NCBI RefSeq assembly: GCF_050908995.1
Contig: NC_135126.1
Location: 13,020,001 to 13,084,000 of the forward strand
Direction of reading: 5' to 3'
Length of the DNA stretch: 64,000 nucleotides
From: Andrena cerasifolii
Lineage: Eukaryota > Arthropoda > Insecta > Hymenoptera > Andrenidae
A program made the translations under genes and the position numbers. This document shows positions 28,090-40,200 of this stretch, in pieces. A model generated the notes under the pieces. The model was not told the origin of the DNA. It made no database searches and saw nothing but the letters and a program-made list of their open reading frames with translations. Positions within the stretch are counted from its first letter, which is position 1. The number at the start of each line of letters is the position of its first letter.

Positions 28090-28251
28090 CAGTGTTCGGA
28101 GGGAATCGGCTCTAATGATGGAGGGGGAAACACCTACAGTAGCGGTGCTTATGTGCGCATAAACTGCGCCTGCGTCAGTCACGCGCACATAACCACCACT
28201 CCTGTAGGTGTTTCCCCCTCCATCATTGGAGCCGATTCCCTCCGAACTCTG
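28090..28251. mobile_element. hAT-like palindromic MITE with 8-bp duplication
   Basis: The ends read CAGTGTTCGGAGGG (left) and, inverted from the right, CAGAGTTCGGAGGG. The arms are about 65 bases and nearly perfect, including GATGGAGGGGGAAACACCTAC and its complement, around a short GC-rich centre. The flanks are CCTTTAGC (28082-28089) and CCTTTAGT (28252-28259), an 8-bp duplication with one mismatch. Termini of CAG type and 8-bp duplications are diagnostic of the hAT superfamily. It has no coding capacity and the arms are little diverged, which suggests a fairly recent insertion. Confidence 0.85.
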
Positions 28252-28516
28252 CCTTTAGTTTAAACGAGTAAGTAAGTCTTCCTATACAACGGAAGAGAGA
28301 AAAAGAAAAGAAAATATGCAGAGTTGTTTCGCGGCAAAGAAACAAAAGAAGTAGAACATAGAATAAAACTTACCGATATACATTTTTGGAAGTTTACTTG
28401 AATTATTTGTTGTGTGCTGTCTCTCTTTCTGGTATGCTGTTGCAAACAGTTTGTTCATCTGTTTCACAACCTATCGCAGTGGAAAAGATCGTCGAACCTT
28501 AGTAATCTGGATTTAA

Positions 28517-28857
28517 AGGGGAACAGTACTGTGACGGCCGGAAAAGTAAGCGCTTTTAAGAATTTTTTTTCAGGAATAATTTACAGTTTTTATATAAAAA
28601 TTTTATTACCTACCTTTAGTACAATGTCTTAAGAGACTGTAAAAAAAAAATAAATAGAAAAACATGCATAAATTTTAATATATTGATTAATTAATATATT
28701 AAAATTTATGCATGTTTTTCTATTTATTTTTTTACAGTTTCTTAAGACATTGTACTAAAGGTAGGTAATAAAATTTTTATATAAAAACTGTAAATTATTC
28801 CTTAAAAAAATTCTTAAAAAACGGCTTACTTTCCCGCCGTCACAGTGGTGTTCCCCC
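28517..28857. mobile_element. TTAA-flanked near-perfect palindromic MITE
   Basis: The termini AGGGGAACAGTACTGTGACG and, inverted, GGGGGAACACCACTGTGACG are each bordered by TTAA (28513-28516 and 28858-28861). The arms are about 165 bases and nearly identical, meeting at a central TATTGATTAATTAATATA palindrome at about 28679-28697, so almost the whole element would fold into one long hairpin. There is no open frame of note. It is a third, sequence-distinct TTAA family in the window. Confidence 0.9.
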
Positions 28858-28861
28858 TTAA

Positions 28862-31800
28862 GAATGGATTCTCAGAGACACGGTTAATTCGCAGTGATGC
28901 AAAGTTTGGCGATTGTCACGGGGCTGGCGTGATATAAGGAACGAGACGTTATTAGGCAGTTATGGGTCCCCGTAGGTGCATAGGTGCGTGTTCGAGTAAG
29001 TTGGGACGTGTGGCTGGTGTTCTTACGGTGGTGTACGTGCTCGTAGTGGCCGTACACGCGAAACTAAGCTAGTATGCTAATAACAGCTCCGAGTGGACCT
29101 CGTACACAGAATCGCACTCGCATTACAAACTTGAAGGCTGAATAATTTTGCTATTAACGTTTTCGCGGCCGATTCCAGCCCGCCGTTTTCCCCCTTCAGC
29201 GATTCGAGCCACTTGCCCCAGCGATTCACGATTTGTCGAGATTTCGTGGACGATTGAGGGGAAGGCTCGCAAGTCCCATACTCTCCTCGGACGGAATGAT
29301 CGTAATGGAATGTCGGTCAGATTCCAGTGGCGAACTTTCGACTGGAAAAAAGTGTGGAGAGCCACGAGACGTTTTTCCAACGGTAGGCCATCGAAATTAA
29401 GCGAGTTGCGTGTCTCAAATGCAAAGAGTAATTATGCGTACAACTGATTAAATAGTCCGGTCTCGGAGAAGAGTTTCTCCGCGAGCAACTAGGTTTCGTC
29501 GTTCCACCCCGCCCGCCGGGGTGTTTTTTGAACTTGTCACCCTCGCTTCGAGTACCCACGGGGCTCCTCCGCCAGGGAGTTTCACCAAGTTGCCGGGAAA
29601 CTTTCGAAAATTATTTGTTCGATCGTTTCTGGTGTTCTACTCTCCCAAATCGGGGGTGGAGCGAGCGACGGGGATGCATCGCGGAAGAGTAGCAACTTCT
29701 GCCTTCAAGACAACAGAGCGTTTTCTGAGCTTCGAAACTCCTACGTCACTCTTGGCCTGGCGCATCCACTTTATTTACTTGTAAAGAGCTTCGGAGTTTC
29801 ATCGAGACTCGGGGAACGCGAACATTCTTTCTCTATTCTCGCTCGAATGCCTGAGGGTTGGACTTAGCAGCCAACGCGCTGAAATCGAACGGAATCTCGT
29901 TTCCGTTCCATGCTTGCCAATAAAAGTCGCCGATAGAAGTGGTTGGCCGTTAATCCAGTCCGGCAAGATGATGGATCGGCGCCGGTGATGTGCGAACGTC
30001 CGATCGACGGAAACGTTCGCGTCCGGAAATTGTCACTTCCGACGGACTAATGCTCTTCCGCTAAAGATAACGCCGGACCGTTACGTAATTCGCCACGGAA
30101 CGATGAAGTTCTCCGCGACTTTTCAGCCCTCGAACGGCCGTTTAACAGCTCGCGATTATTCCACGGCGCTCGTCCTCGTGTTTCGTGCCCCGTCTCCCCG
30201 CCCCTCCCTTCGTTCAACCCCCTCCCGTTCTCGGGCTACATTTGTAGCCCCCGCCGCATTAAATATTCATCGCCCATGGAGATTTTGAAGGCGCCCGGGT
30301 AGTCGTCGAAGTCCGCTATTTGCACTGGGTTACAGTCGCTGCAAATTAGAGGACCCCGCCGCCCGGAACGTTTCAATTTCCGTTCGGGGAAGCTGTCTAT
30401 AAATACCAACCGTATTAAGTTCGAGGGAGACAATTTACCTTTCATTCTCTCCTCTTTTCCCCCGGGCCCACGTGACTTTCAGCCTCGCCTTCGAAGGGAG
30501 AAGGTAATTTCCCTGCGACTTTATCGACCTCATTAGCGAACACCACAAATTTGCTTCCGTTATTTGCCCGAGGGGCGATTCACGTTCCAGTATGCTGTCG
30601 CGCACCTCCCTGGACCAGCAGTGGATCCGCGATTTAAAGAGCCGAAAGAGTTCTTGCCGCGCGCTACGGTACTTTGATCGTCGAAAAACGTACCCCCCGG
30701 ATCCGAGCAAATGTTTAATGACGGGAACGCTTTTCGACCGTTAAGTTGAGCAAATTGTTTCTCGTCTTTGACGGTGGCCGAGCACCGAGAAGCAACGACC
30801 GGAGGAAAGGGGTTGGGAAAAAGAGGTTTACCAACGGCCATGCATAAGCGCCGCAAGTCGGACTTCGTCGTAATTAAGGCAATTACCAGACACTCGGCCG
30901 TGGAAGGCGGAGGGCTCGAGGGCTCCTCGTGTGTACCGCTTACACATGCCTTACAATGTCGCAATTATGCGAACCAACCGCGTGAACCGCCGCTATTAAA
31001 ACGTCGGCAGTTAGTTCGACGCCGGTGTACTACGCATTGTCGCTATCGCAATTTATCGGAGAAACAGCCGCTGGCTGAGCGAAAACTTGTCGCGAACTCG
31101 TTAGGCGACGTTCGATCAGGTCTCGGGGGTTGTTGGGACTTCTCGAAGGCGAAATTTACGGCAGGAAATTTCGTAAGGAACCGTTGCGCGACGAGCAGTC
31201 TTTTATACGTGAAAGCAGCATCAGAATCTTCGCGTGTATTTTAACTAGAAGTCGCGGGGAGTGAGAGCAATCGTGCTTTCGGCTGAAATAACTCTAAAAG
31301 CACTTTGGTCTAAAAGTCCAGAACATTGTACGTTCGGTAAATGTACAAACAATCACAGGGAACTCTCGCGTTCCATGGGTTCCCGTCAGAGGCACTTGTT
31401 TATTTTAATTCACTGTCGGTGGCCGAGGAATGCACGCTGTAGGTTTTCCCGTGTACCGTTATCTTCCGCGGAAAGAATCGCGAGTGGTTGAGTAACGGCT
31501 GATTGTTCGGCTTCCCGCGAAGGAAGAATGGAAATTAATTACTTACAAGGCCGTGGGCGTTTCCCTTTGTAGCCGCCAACCATTGCTGTTCCTCTTTGCC
31601 AGATGGGGATATGAATTTGTAAAATTAATCACTATTTGTTGGGATCGAGAGGCGGGGGAGTGGTGGACGCCGAGCCGCGTGCAGCCAGTAACGAGGTAAT
31701 TGCTAAAGTTTATCTCGCCGAGGACAGCAAAAATTAATTACAGCCAGATAGCCAGCAACGTTTACGCCTCAACGTACCTACCCTTACTTTCTCCGTTATG

Positions 31801-34800
31801 TACGCATTATGATCCGTGCACCGTGGCAGGTCGGCGCAACTTCCCCCTCGAACGTTCAACCCTTGCTCCACCCTCGGAGGGCCCGTGCAGATGCATTTCC
31901 AAGAGGAAAATATTCCTGGCAATGCTTTCATGCGCGAAAGGCCCAACCAGTGAAACTCATATGTTTGGTCTGTCGTCACGACACTACGCGACGTTCCAGT
32001 GATATTAGTAGTATTATAGCATGTTGACTCGCAATCCGCCAGGTGCTTCTTCACCCGGCGTGCGGCAGAAATTAATTAGCAACCAAGAGAAATCGTTGCT
32101 TTTATTTGAACACCCCACTGAGCCCTTGGCTCCTGTTCATCGCGTTCTTTGTGCCCATTTCCTTAGGGACTGCTTCCCAGCCTGCTCGTGTTTCTGTCCT
32201 GTCTCTCTGTCTGGTCGCGATGCGTACGATATTCATTGTCTTTGTGCCCGCTCGTGCCTCTAAGCCGTCTATTCACCCCCTGCTCGTCCTCTTCCTCGAG
32301 CCCTCATTTCCTCTTACAGACGTATGCTCGCGTGCACCTTTTTTCACTTCCCCTTTAGCGGTGTTGCTGGTCCTTCTTCTTTGTGCCTGCCTACAGCCTG
32401 CGATGGCTATCGCCGCGGGCATTATTTTCATCGTTTATTTCCTGACAAACAAGCAGCCGGTTGACGAGGCGCGCCAACGAGAGCCGTGGATGATAACGGT
32501 GGAGAGAGCGAGGGAAAGCGGGGAGGAGGCGAGGCGTACACGCGTAATAATTACGCGTAATTACGCACCTCGTCAGGGTGGCTACGCGACGGTGGAGGTT
32601 TACGTTCGCGACGTGTCTCGTTATTTCACTTTCCGCCAGTTAACCCGAGAAACGGAAGCGCCAAGACCCGTCGCCGACGACTGTAGGTGTCGCTGTTTTT
32701 GCCGACGAAAGTTTGAAACGACGGCACCGTCAGCCTTCGACGCTCGCCAGCCAGGACGCTGCGCTCCTCTTTTTTTTTCCGCCCAGCACGGTTTATTAGT
32801 CCATCGTTACGACGTTATTGAATCACGCGAGCAATTAACATCAACAATTGGCAATTTGGCTTATCGGGTCGTTATCTCCGGGGCCGCGTAACTGTTTTCG
32901 TTTGCGACACGCGCGCCCATCGCTACGTTCAATTGCGATCGGCGTATTCTTGTGATGTAATTGTATTAATTACATTTACCTGCGTTTCAATTAGTAGAGG
33001 CACCGCTAATTATAACGGGACGCAGGCCGCAGCGTTTCGTACTGTCACAGGGGTCGATAATGAAACGTTTGGGTACAACTCAGATGTCTTCTTGACTCGT
33101 GCATCCTGTTATTTAAAATATTTCTCTGTGTGGAATGGACTAACCGATATATAAGATTTTTAGCTCGTGATACATAACAGAGACCATTACTATAAGCTTC
33201 CCTTTCCTAAGTCTAATGCTCCAAAGCCGCTCCAAAGTTGTACGCCCACAGAATTTAGGAAACTTTCTATCAGACCGCACTCTCGCAAGTTCTCTACGCG
33301 TAACCCTTCGTTCCAACACCAAATGTCCCACTGTCGAGGACAGAGCGTCCTAGGTAACCTTACTGATGAGTCCATTAGCAGGTCCAAGACGAAATTGCGA
33401 CTCCTTTTCCCCTCGACTTTCAGCTCGCGACGATCGATAAATTGCGCGTGATTAAGCGTAACATTCCCAATTTCTGCTGTCTATAAAACGAAACACCCAC
33501 GATACATCAACGTAGCCCCGCATACTCCCCCCAGGGATCGAGGGCTTGTTTCATGGGTGGTCATTCCCAGGAAACATGTCCTCAAGACGGGAACTGGCGA
33601 TCCCGGGGTACCTGAGCTGCTCTATTACTGAAACCGTGTAAGAGGCTCGTCTGTGAGCATTCTATAAACGTGACAGCCCCATCCAGACTTAATGGGGAGC
33701 GAGGGCGTCGAGAATCGTGGTTAGACCAGGGGAATTCCTCAATCTGCCTCGTAGATCTGTCTAAAGACACGGGTCCCAATCGCCTCCCAAGCTACACGAA
33801 AATTCGGTGCACGCGGATGACAGTCATCAGCTGTGACTCGTTCCTCCAGACAATTGAGTTTGCACCCTCGTGGTTATCCCCTAAATATAAGCAGGGTGCT
33901 ACCACATTTACATACAATACGGTTAGAGGTACGGAAGCCTAAGTACTCCGGGCTTCCCTCCGACTCGATGCTCTAAGCAAAAAAAAAAAGAAATCTATCC
34001 CCGCGTACTACCTGTCACCCTCGATTTGCTGAATTCCCCCATCGCGACACGTTCACGGAGAACAAGCATGGCGCGCGGCCCAAAGGAGTGTCGCGTGTGA
34101 ATGAAAAAGTTAACGACGTCGGTTCGGGCGGGTCGAATGAAAATTATTTCCCTTTAATTAATCGAGCCACGTGTCGGCGGGCGCGCCGCGAATTTTCTCG
34201 CCCGATCGATCGCTCGCGACAGAGCCTCGTTTGCGCGAGTTCCGTCGCCGCTTTGCACGTATTAACTATTCGTTAGTAGCGTTAGTTGGTTCGTAGCCTC
34301 ATTAGCGGGGGGCGCTGCGTAGCTGAGTCCCCGGCGAGCGCACGAGCGCCCGCGACAGCGGTGGGTAGCGCGAATTACCAAGTACTCGCGGCTGTAATAC
34401 AAATTGCACGAGATCTGCGAGTGCCGGGCGGGCCGCGACTCCGCAACCAACCTGGCACTTTGTCCGACCGCGACGAGCGAACGCCGTCCACGGAATAAGT
34501 TAACGACTGGGGGCGAAAAATTTGCATAACGCGCGATTTTTTCGGCGGCCCACCGCTGCCTCCTCTGGAAATTACCGGCGTGCAGGACAGGCCGCGTGAA
34601 ACCGTTCCCCCGTGAAAATGGAAATCGGATTACGATCTGGGTTTGCTTAATATTAACGTGCCAGGGCATCGCGTATAATCACGATGGCTGACCACCAGTT
34701 GATTTTCTTCTCCCGCCGCCCAATTAATAATCCCCCGGGCGTCTTCGTTGACGCGGCCGGACGTGTGGCCGCGGCTGGTCGAAACCGCTGACTGGAAGAA

Positions 34801-36369
34801 AGGGCACGTTGATGGGGATGAAATATGCAGGGAACAGTTTTATCGGACGGTGGGCCGTTTGTCGGGCGCGGGCGTATAGAGTGGCGTTAATTCGACAGAC
34901 TTCTGAGTTTACCACGTGGAAAGCGGTTGCTCGTGGAAGCCTGTGGTCTTTGAATCTCGGGCGTTCCCTTCTTTAGGACTCTGCTTTGCTAAACCATTTA
35001 GCTTTTGCCTTCGAAGAGCGGGAATAGTCGGCAAGTAGTACGGATAAGAGGGAAAAAGAGTCGCGATGAGGGATGGCGGGTAGGATCCTCGACGGTGGGA
35101 AAAGAGCTCTCGCCCGAAAGAACTGAAACTCTCGAGCTCATTTCGGCTCGCCCTATCCTTTACCTCTCTGCCGAGGTGTACGGTTGCCAGTACAGAGGCG
35201 AAAGGCGCAACCGCCCAGAGGTTCGAAGCTTTTGCATATCGAGTCGCGGTAAATCTTGGCCCCTCTGCCTTTCGAACGCGCGGCTGGCGTGTCAAAGCAA
35301 CAACTTGTACGGTTTTCACAGATACACACGTACGACGGGGTGTCGGGAGGAGTGTGCTCAAAGGGTTCAAAGGGATTCTACGTATAACCGTAGGGTTATC
35401 CAGCTGATCCTTCCGTCTTTTTTGATTCCACGTTCGAACGTGTTCCGTATGAAAGGCGAGAAGTTTGACGCGCTCGCGATCCACCGGTGCCAAGTGTTGT
35501 GGGACATACTTGTAGGGTGGAGAGAAAAGGAAAACGAGAATCGGATAAAACTGATTTCCCTCGATCGAGCCACCGTAGTAGCTTGGAGATCGTAATCGAA
35601 CGACCCGCGGAGAATGCACCGTCCAAGAACAGAGCAGTGGCAAGGGTTTTCGGTATCGGTGTGCCAAGTTCCGGCCACGACAGTACACGGAGCGGAGCTC
35701 AGGCACGAGCCAAGGTGTCGGTTGTTTGGCCAGGGAGGTATTAGGTGCTATCTAACGTCTATGTGGGAGTTTGTCGAGGAGGCCTCTCTATGTTTCCTCA
35801 AAGTATGTATCCTGGAGTGGCCTGTGTGCGCGCGGGGGCTCGCGTTTGTGTTATCGTGTGTACTCGGCCAGGACTCTGGCGTGTTAGACCCTCGGACGTG
35901 GCTGGGTGGTGGTGTTGGTCGTTGGTGAACGCGTTTCCTCGCGCACGTGCGCCACCGGAGCACACGTAGGCGCGCCCGTGCACGTGTGCCTGGGGGATGG
36001 TTGCAATTTCCCCGTCGTTGTGTACATCGATAGCGGGGGCTACAGTAACGGAGCCCTGTTATAGCCGGCACGACGACGTGCCCCAGTACACGCGGCGGTG
36101 GTGTCTGTGTGTAGACGCACGTACAGATATACATATAAAGGCGGCAGCGGTTAACCTATCTGGTGGGGCGTGAATAGAGTGTGCCATGGAAGCTACACGA
36201 TGTCGGACAGCACCTCTTGCTCGCCGACACGAAGACGGAAGGGGGCACGGTGAAAAGAGGCTCCCAGCACAGGGGGGAAGAAGTCTTGAAAAGCTCGCCT
36301 CTGCTGAACAATCGCTTCAAAGTCGCGGACTCGCTCATTGACGCTACCCTCGGCTCCTTCTCCCTACGC
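28862..36369. other. Unannotated DNA with two long chance-like frames
   Basis: No recognised gene. Two frames exceed 260 codons, at 32106-32891 (+) and 34909-35706 (-), and neither shows a family signature. A 19-base palindrome, ACGCGTAAT-A-ATTACGCGT, lies at 32540-32558. The stretch 35.8-36.1 kb is GT/CG-rich. No transposon ends were seen until the Tc1-like remnant. Confidence 0.5.
32106..32891 (+). other. 261-codon open frame of doubtful coding status
   Basis: This is one of the two longest open frames in the window. The first 120 residues contain three hydrophobic stretches (about residues 8-25, 35-50 and 84-118). The last includes VLLVLLLCAC and GIIFIVYFL and could be membrane-spanning. 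The remainder is polar and Arg-rich, with a Cys cluster CRCRCFC at about 197-203. I recognise no family. The pyrimidine-rich DNA at 32.1-32.4 kb by itself yields Leu/Phe/Pro/Ser-rich translation. There is no strong initiation context, splice structure or neighbouring gene to support it. Chance is the more likely explanation. Confidence 0.15.
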
Positions 36370-36911
36370 CATTTTCCAGTTCCCGTTTTCGAAAAGCAGC
36401 CCCAAAGCATTATCGAGCCTCCGCCGTATTTAATGGTTGATTGGATATTTCAAAATGATAAGGGCTTGTTAAATTGCTGTTTAGCAAATAGCAGGCGTTT
36501 CTTTTGATTTCTAGCATTAGTAAAGGGTTTCTTTTTCGCTTTATAATTGTTTAATCCGTTTTCATTCAACCTTCTTCTCACGGTTCTTTCGCGTATATGA
36601 ACAAGATTTAAATTGTCTTTCACGGCGCGAGCAGATATGGCGGGATTCTTTTTTACTTTTCGAATTATCATCTTATTATCTCTTGGCGATGTTTTCCGTG
36701 GTCTACCAGATTTGATTAAATTATTCACTGTTCCATATTTTTTTTGTTTATCACAAATTTTTTTAGCTCCCATCATCGAAATTTCATACCTTTTTGAAAT
36801 GTCTTTAAACGTTAATCCATTTTTTCTATCTCTAACAATAAGGCGCCTAATATCGACGGATTTTCTATTATTTCCATTTATCTGTGTAATTAAGGATGCA
36901 GAAGATTATTA
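36370..36911 (-). pseudogene. Tc1/mariner-type transposase, internally deleted
   Basis: Read on the minus strand, an open stretch beginning just after a stop near 36911 carries a paired-like helix-turn-helix region: RRLIVRDRKNGLTFKDISKR, then the GRPRKT linker motif (SGRPRKTSPRD) typical of Tc1 transposases, then a second helix-turn-helix (SARAVKDNLNL, RERTVRRRLNENGL). After FAKQQFNKP the frame meets a stop. Nine codons further on, in the same frame, it shows GGGSIMLWGCFSKTGTGK, which matches the conserved GGGS-x-M-x-WGCF block of the catalytic domain. The segment normally lying between these blocks, including the first catalytic Asp, is missing, and the catalytic C-terminal part after GTGK is absent. 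The gene is therefore dead: it has no first catalytic residue, an internal stop, a truncated 3' end and no clear initiator Met for the first helices. In life it would bind the element's ends and catalyse cut-and-paste transposition at TA sites. Confidence 0.85.
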
Positions 36912-37004
36912 AAATCAATACATATATAGAAGGGAAGAGAAAGATCAACAAATGTTTACTAGTTTATGATGTTATGATATATTTATGACAATGTTAAAGC
37001 TTTT

Positions 37005-37021
37005 AAATTTACTTTTGTCCG
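37005..37021 (-). repeat. Inner transposase-binding direct repeat (IR/DR)
   Basis: A 17-base copy of the terminal core of the Tc1-like element, 15 of 17 identical to the outer copy at 37201-37217 and in the same orientation. By analogy with IR/DR Tc1 elements it would be the inner transposase-binding site. Confidence 0.65.
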
Positions 37022-37227
37022 CTGCATATTTCGAATGAACTCGATTGTTAACTTACTATGGGAAAACAGTCGCATAAAGAATATACATTTTATGTCGTAT
37101 AGAATGGGAGAATGCCCGCCGACTAGATCACTGTTACCAGCGTCAGGAAAACACTCTAGTACTAATGTTACTAATATTCATGTGCACGGGTACCAACTTT
37201 AAACTTTCTTTTGTCCGTCACTGCGTA

Positions 37228-40200
37228 TACAACAAATCTGCTACAATAGCAAAAAGCTGCTATATACTTCGAAAATTGAATTTTGGCCAGCTTTTGGCGA
37301 TTCGGTACCACTGTGCGTCGGACTGAATGTAACAAGGTGGCGAGTAACGGGAGAGGAACCCGATGCAAAAATCCCACGCGCCCCATAAAATCGTGCCGCA
37401 GTAAAGCGAGCAGGAAGGAGCATCCAATCGAACTGAGTCGAAATCCGTGCGCGAGTGACCTCCGCTTTATATTCCGCGTCGTGAGCGCTGATGCAAGCCT
37501 TACATTCGGTGCACCTCGCCTCGATCTTCCATCTGGCAAGATCTTCGACCCCATCGACCGAAACTGCAACGGGCAAACATAAACCGACCCTGATCCTCAT
37601 CACTCTCCAGGCTTGTTCGCGGGGTTTTATTCGCAGGCCAGGGTGTTGCACGGTCGGGCAGCTGAATCGGGCATTGTTATACACTCGCTGGCGTGGCCAA
37701 TTGTAAACGTCTTGTCGGGGCTGCATTGGGAACAGAGGCGTTGCGCGTTTGCCGTTAAGTTTCACGCTCTTCTCGTCTCTCTGTTGGTTGAGGAATTCCC
37801 TCGTTGACCTTAGCCCCGCGCTACTATTCCCATTGCATTCTTCGAGCATCTTAATAGATTTCTGGGATGCTTGCATTCACCTGCATTCCTGAAAACTTGA
37901 TTCACTCCAACAGCTCGAGCTGGGCGGGTGGGTGAACGTTACCGTGCTGGAACGAATGTAACCCAAGTCCCATCCAAATGCCACGATCGGTGACAACAGA
38001 GCTCGGTGAAGCGTAGCGACCTCTCATTGGCACTAAAAGTTCCGCCGTGCCAAAGGCGAAACGCGCGGCCAGCGTCCAATCGCGTCCGGGCAAAAAGGGG
38101 AATAGTTCACCGGGACCGCCGGTTTCGGGAGGGAAAACGACACGCGTCAAGCCCGTCCGGCCGCGTAATGCTGATCGGAGGTCGAATAACCGCGTTCAAG
38201 CGAGCGCCAAATTAATCGTGGCCCGCTGAAATCTTCCGAAAATTCATTATACCCTCGTGTCCCGGTTAACGGAAAAGAGCGGGTTAGAAAATTAGGCTGG
38301 GTTGAGGAGAAGAAGCGGAACGGCCGTGAAAAACACTCGCGAATAATGCCGCGATGCGAAATGCACGGTTCACCGCGCATAATTACGAGGGCACGACACG
38401 CCGAGCTCTGGAATTATTGCGGGACCGAAACGAGCACAACCGCCCTGGCATACCTAAACGAGAGACGCAAAAACGCGACGAAGGCATGGGCGAGAGGAGA
38501 AAAAACAGGGGCGGGGGAGGGACAGCCGAGGAAATAATCATATTCGGGGCTTTTGAATCCCCGAACAATTAGCCCCGCGGTACTCGAGAGGCCAAACAGT
38601 TTAAATCTAATAACAACGGGTCGTCGACGGTATTCTCCAGCTTGCATCTTATTATCGTCATCCCGTTGCGATGATACCTTTTCTAGTCGATTTTCTCCAT
38701 TTCTCTCCTTGCGCATTTTCATCCTTCCGTTCTTCCGTTCTTTCGTCCGATTGTCCCCCGTTGTTCTACACAGGGAATCATTCAAATGCTGCGATGCTTT
38801 GTTTCACGTCCGTTGAATTATACCTGTAGCGCGGAGAAATATTTTGTTATTCGATTCGGCCGGCACCGAATGCCGGATTTGTGGAGAGTTGGAGCGTCGC
38901 GTCGTCTTCGCTTGAAACAGCCACGCCGAGTATTTCGCTGCGGCTTAATTGAAACGGTATGTTTGTAAATACCGGACGTTTTGTACCAGATTTTGTAGTG
39001 GTCCGATTATTGCTTCGAGTGTTTCTCTCGTCTCTCGATATATCGCGCCGTGTCGGCGGTGGATTTGCAGCGGCGAGTATAAAACTCCTCTCGTAATGAC
39101 AAGCTGCGAGGGGGAAAAAAAAAAGAGGTAGGTATCGCGTGATTGCTAGGGATAAAGTTTCGTTCCGGGGATGTAAAAAAATATGGAAAAACATACGTAT
39201 AGATACCGTTGGCGGCCGGGGGGGGGGGAGGGGGGAATAAATAAACAAACAAGAGACACCAGCTGTAGCTGGAAAAAAGATCCGTGCCAATGACAGTTGT
39301 GACGCGGGATCGCGGATTCAATAATCCGCTGCTATTGAACGACGAAAGCTGAAAATGAATACGCGAAGCTTTTCCTCCCTCCCCCCCCCCCTCTGTCCCT
39401 TCACTCCTGCTGTGGGGTGGTTTTGTCGCCCTGCGACCCTTGCCCAGAGTAACACGCACTCGTAACGCTCGAAAAAAAATCGAAATTGAGCGTTAAAAGC
39501 TCTTTTTAAAACACCGTGTTTAAAACGTTTATTTCCACTTTTCAAGCGTTAATCATTGACGCGACACTTCAATTGGTTCTGTTGCTGCAGCGAACCCCTT
39601 TAACGGGTTCGATTCCCGAGCTTTCAATCGCGAGTGCTCGATCGGTCGGCGTTGCTGCGAGATAAACTAAACGTTGAAAATGCTTCCATTTCCCGTTTTT
39701 AATTGAGTCGTTGATTCGCCTCTAATTATCCCGTCCCTGTACTCCTCGATACATTTCCCTCGGCGGTGATTCACCACCTGCAATCGATGTCGTAACCGGG
39801 ACACGGCCGATCGTCGCACCTCGTGGCCATCCCCAGTTTCGCAGGGCCCGTGACGTCCTAACGGTGGTTACTGGTGGCTCTTGGCGGCTCTTGGCGGCTA
39901 GTGAGAAATTAGGGAAGGTTTAACGGTGGCCACAGCGTGGCGCCCCGCGCCCTAAGTGATCATGGATTAGCTGCACGAGGAAATCTAGCACCCCGGGGGT
40001 GGCAGCGAAAGGGGCTGCTTGGCAAAACCATGCGCCAGCCAACTAATTACTATGGCACGGGCCAGCGACGCGACGGCGGTTAGAGCTGGCCGGCCAGCTT
40101 CAGTCATGATCGTTACGACCATCCGGCTGCGTTGGGGAGCGGTGGAATTCTCAGTGTTTGCCAAACCCTGTCGACCAACCCGTACCAGTCGATGACGGTG

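Larger units (their letters stand above)
36370..37223 (-). mobile_element. Truncated Tc1-like transposon with IR/DR-type end
   Basis: The upstream end of the transposase remnant carries a Tc1-like terminal motif. On the minus strand CAGTGACGGACAAAAGAAAG starts at 37223, with a TA two bases outside it (37226-37227). About 195 bases inward a second copy of the core occurs: AAATTTACTTTTGTCCG (37005-37021) against AAACTTTCTTTTGTCCG (37201-37217) on the + strand, 15 of 17 identical. Paired outer and inner direct repeats within one end define the IR/DR group of Tc1 elements, where transposase binds both. The opposite end was not found. The match stops near 36370, where sequence unrelated to transposase begins. 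Confidence 0.75.

Noticed and set aside
34909..35706. 265-codon minus-strand open frame
   Set aside because: Arg/Ser/Pro-rich translation with no motif, overlapped by comparable frames on the opposite strand (35005-35595); fits a chance frame in stop-poor DNA.
39600..39622. CGGG-TTCGATT-CCCG resembling a tRNA T-arm
   Set aside because: No A-box, anticodon arm or acceptor-stem pairing could be built upstream; an isolated T-arm look-alike.
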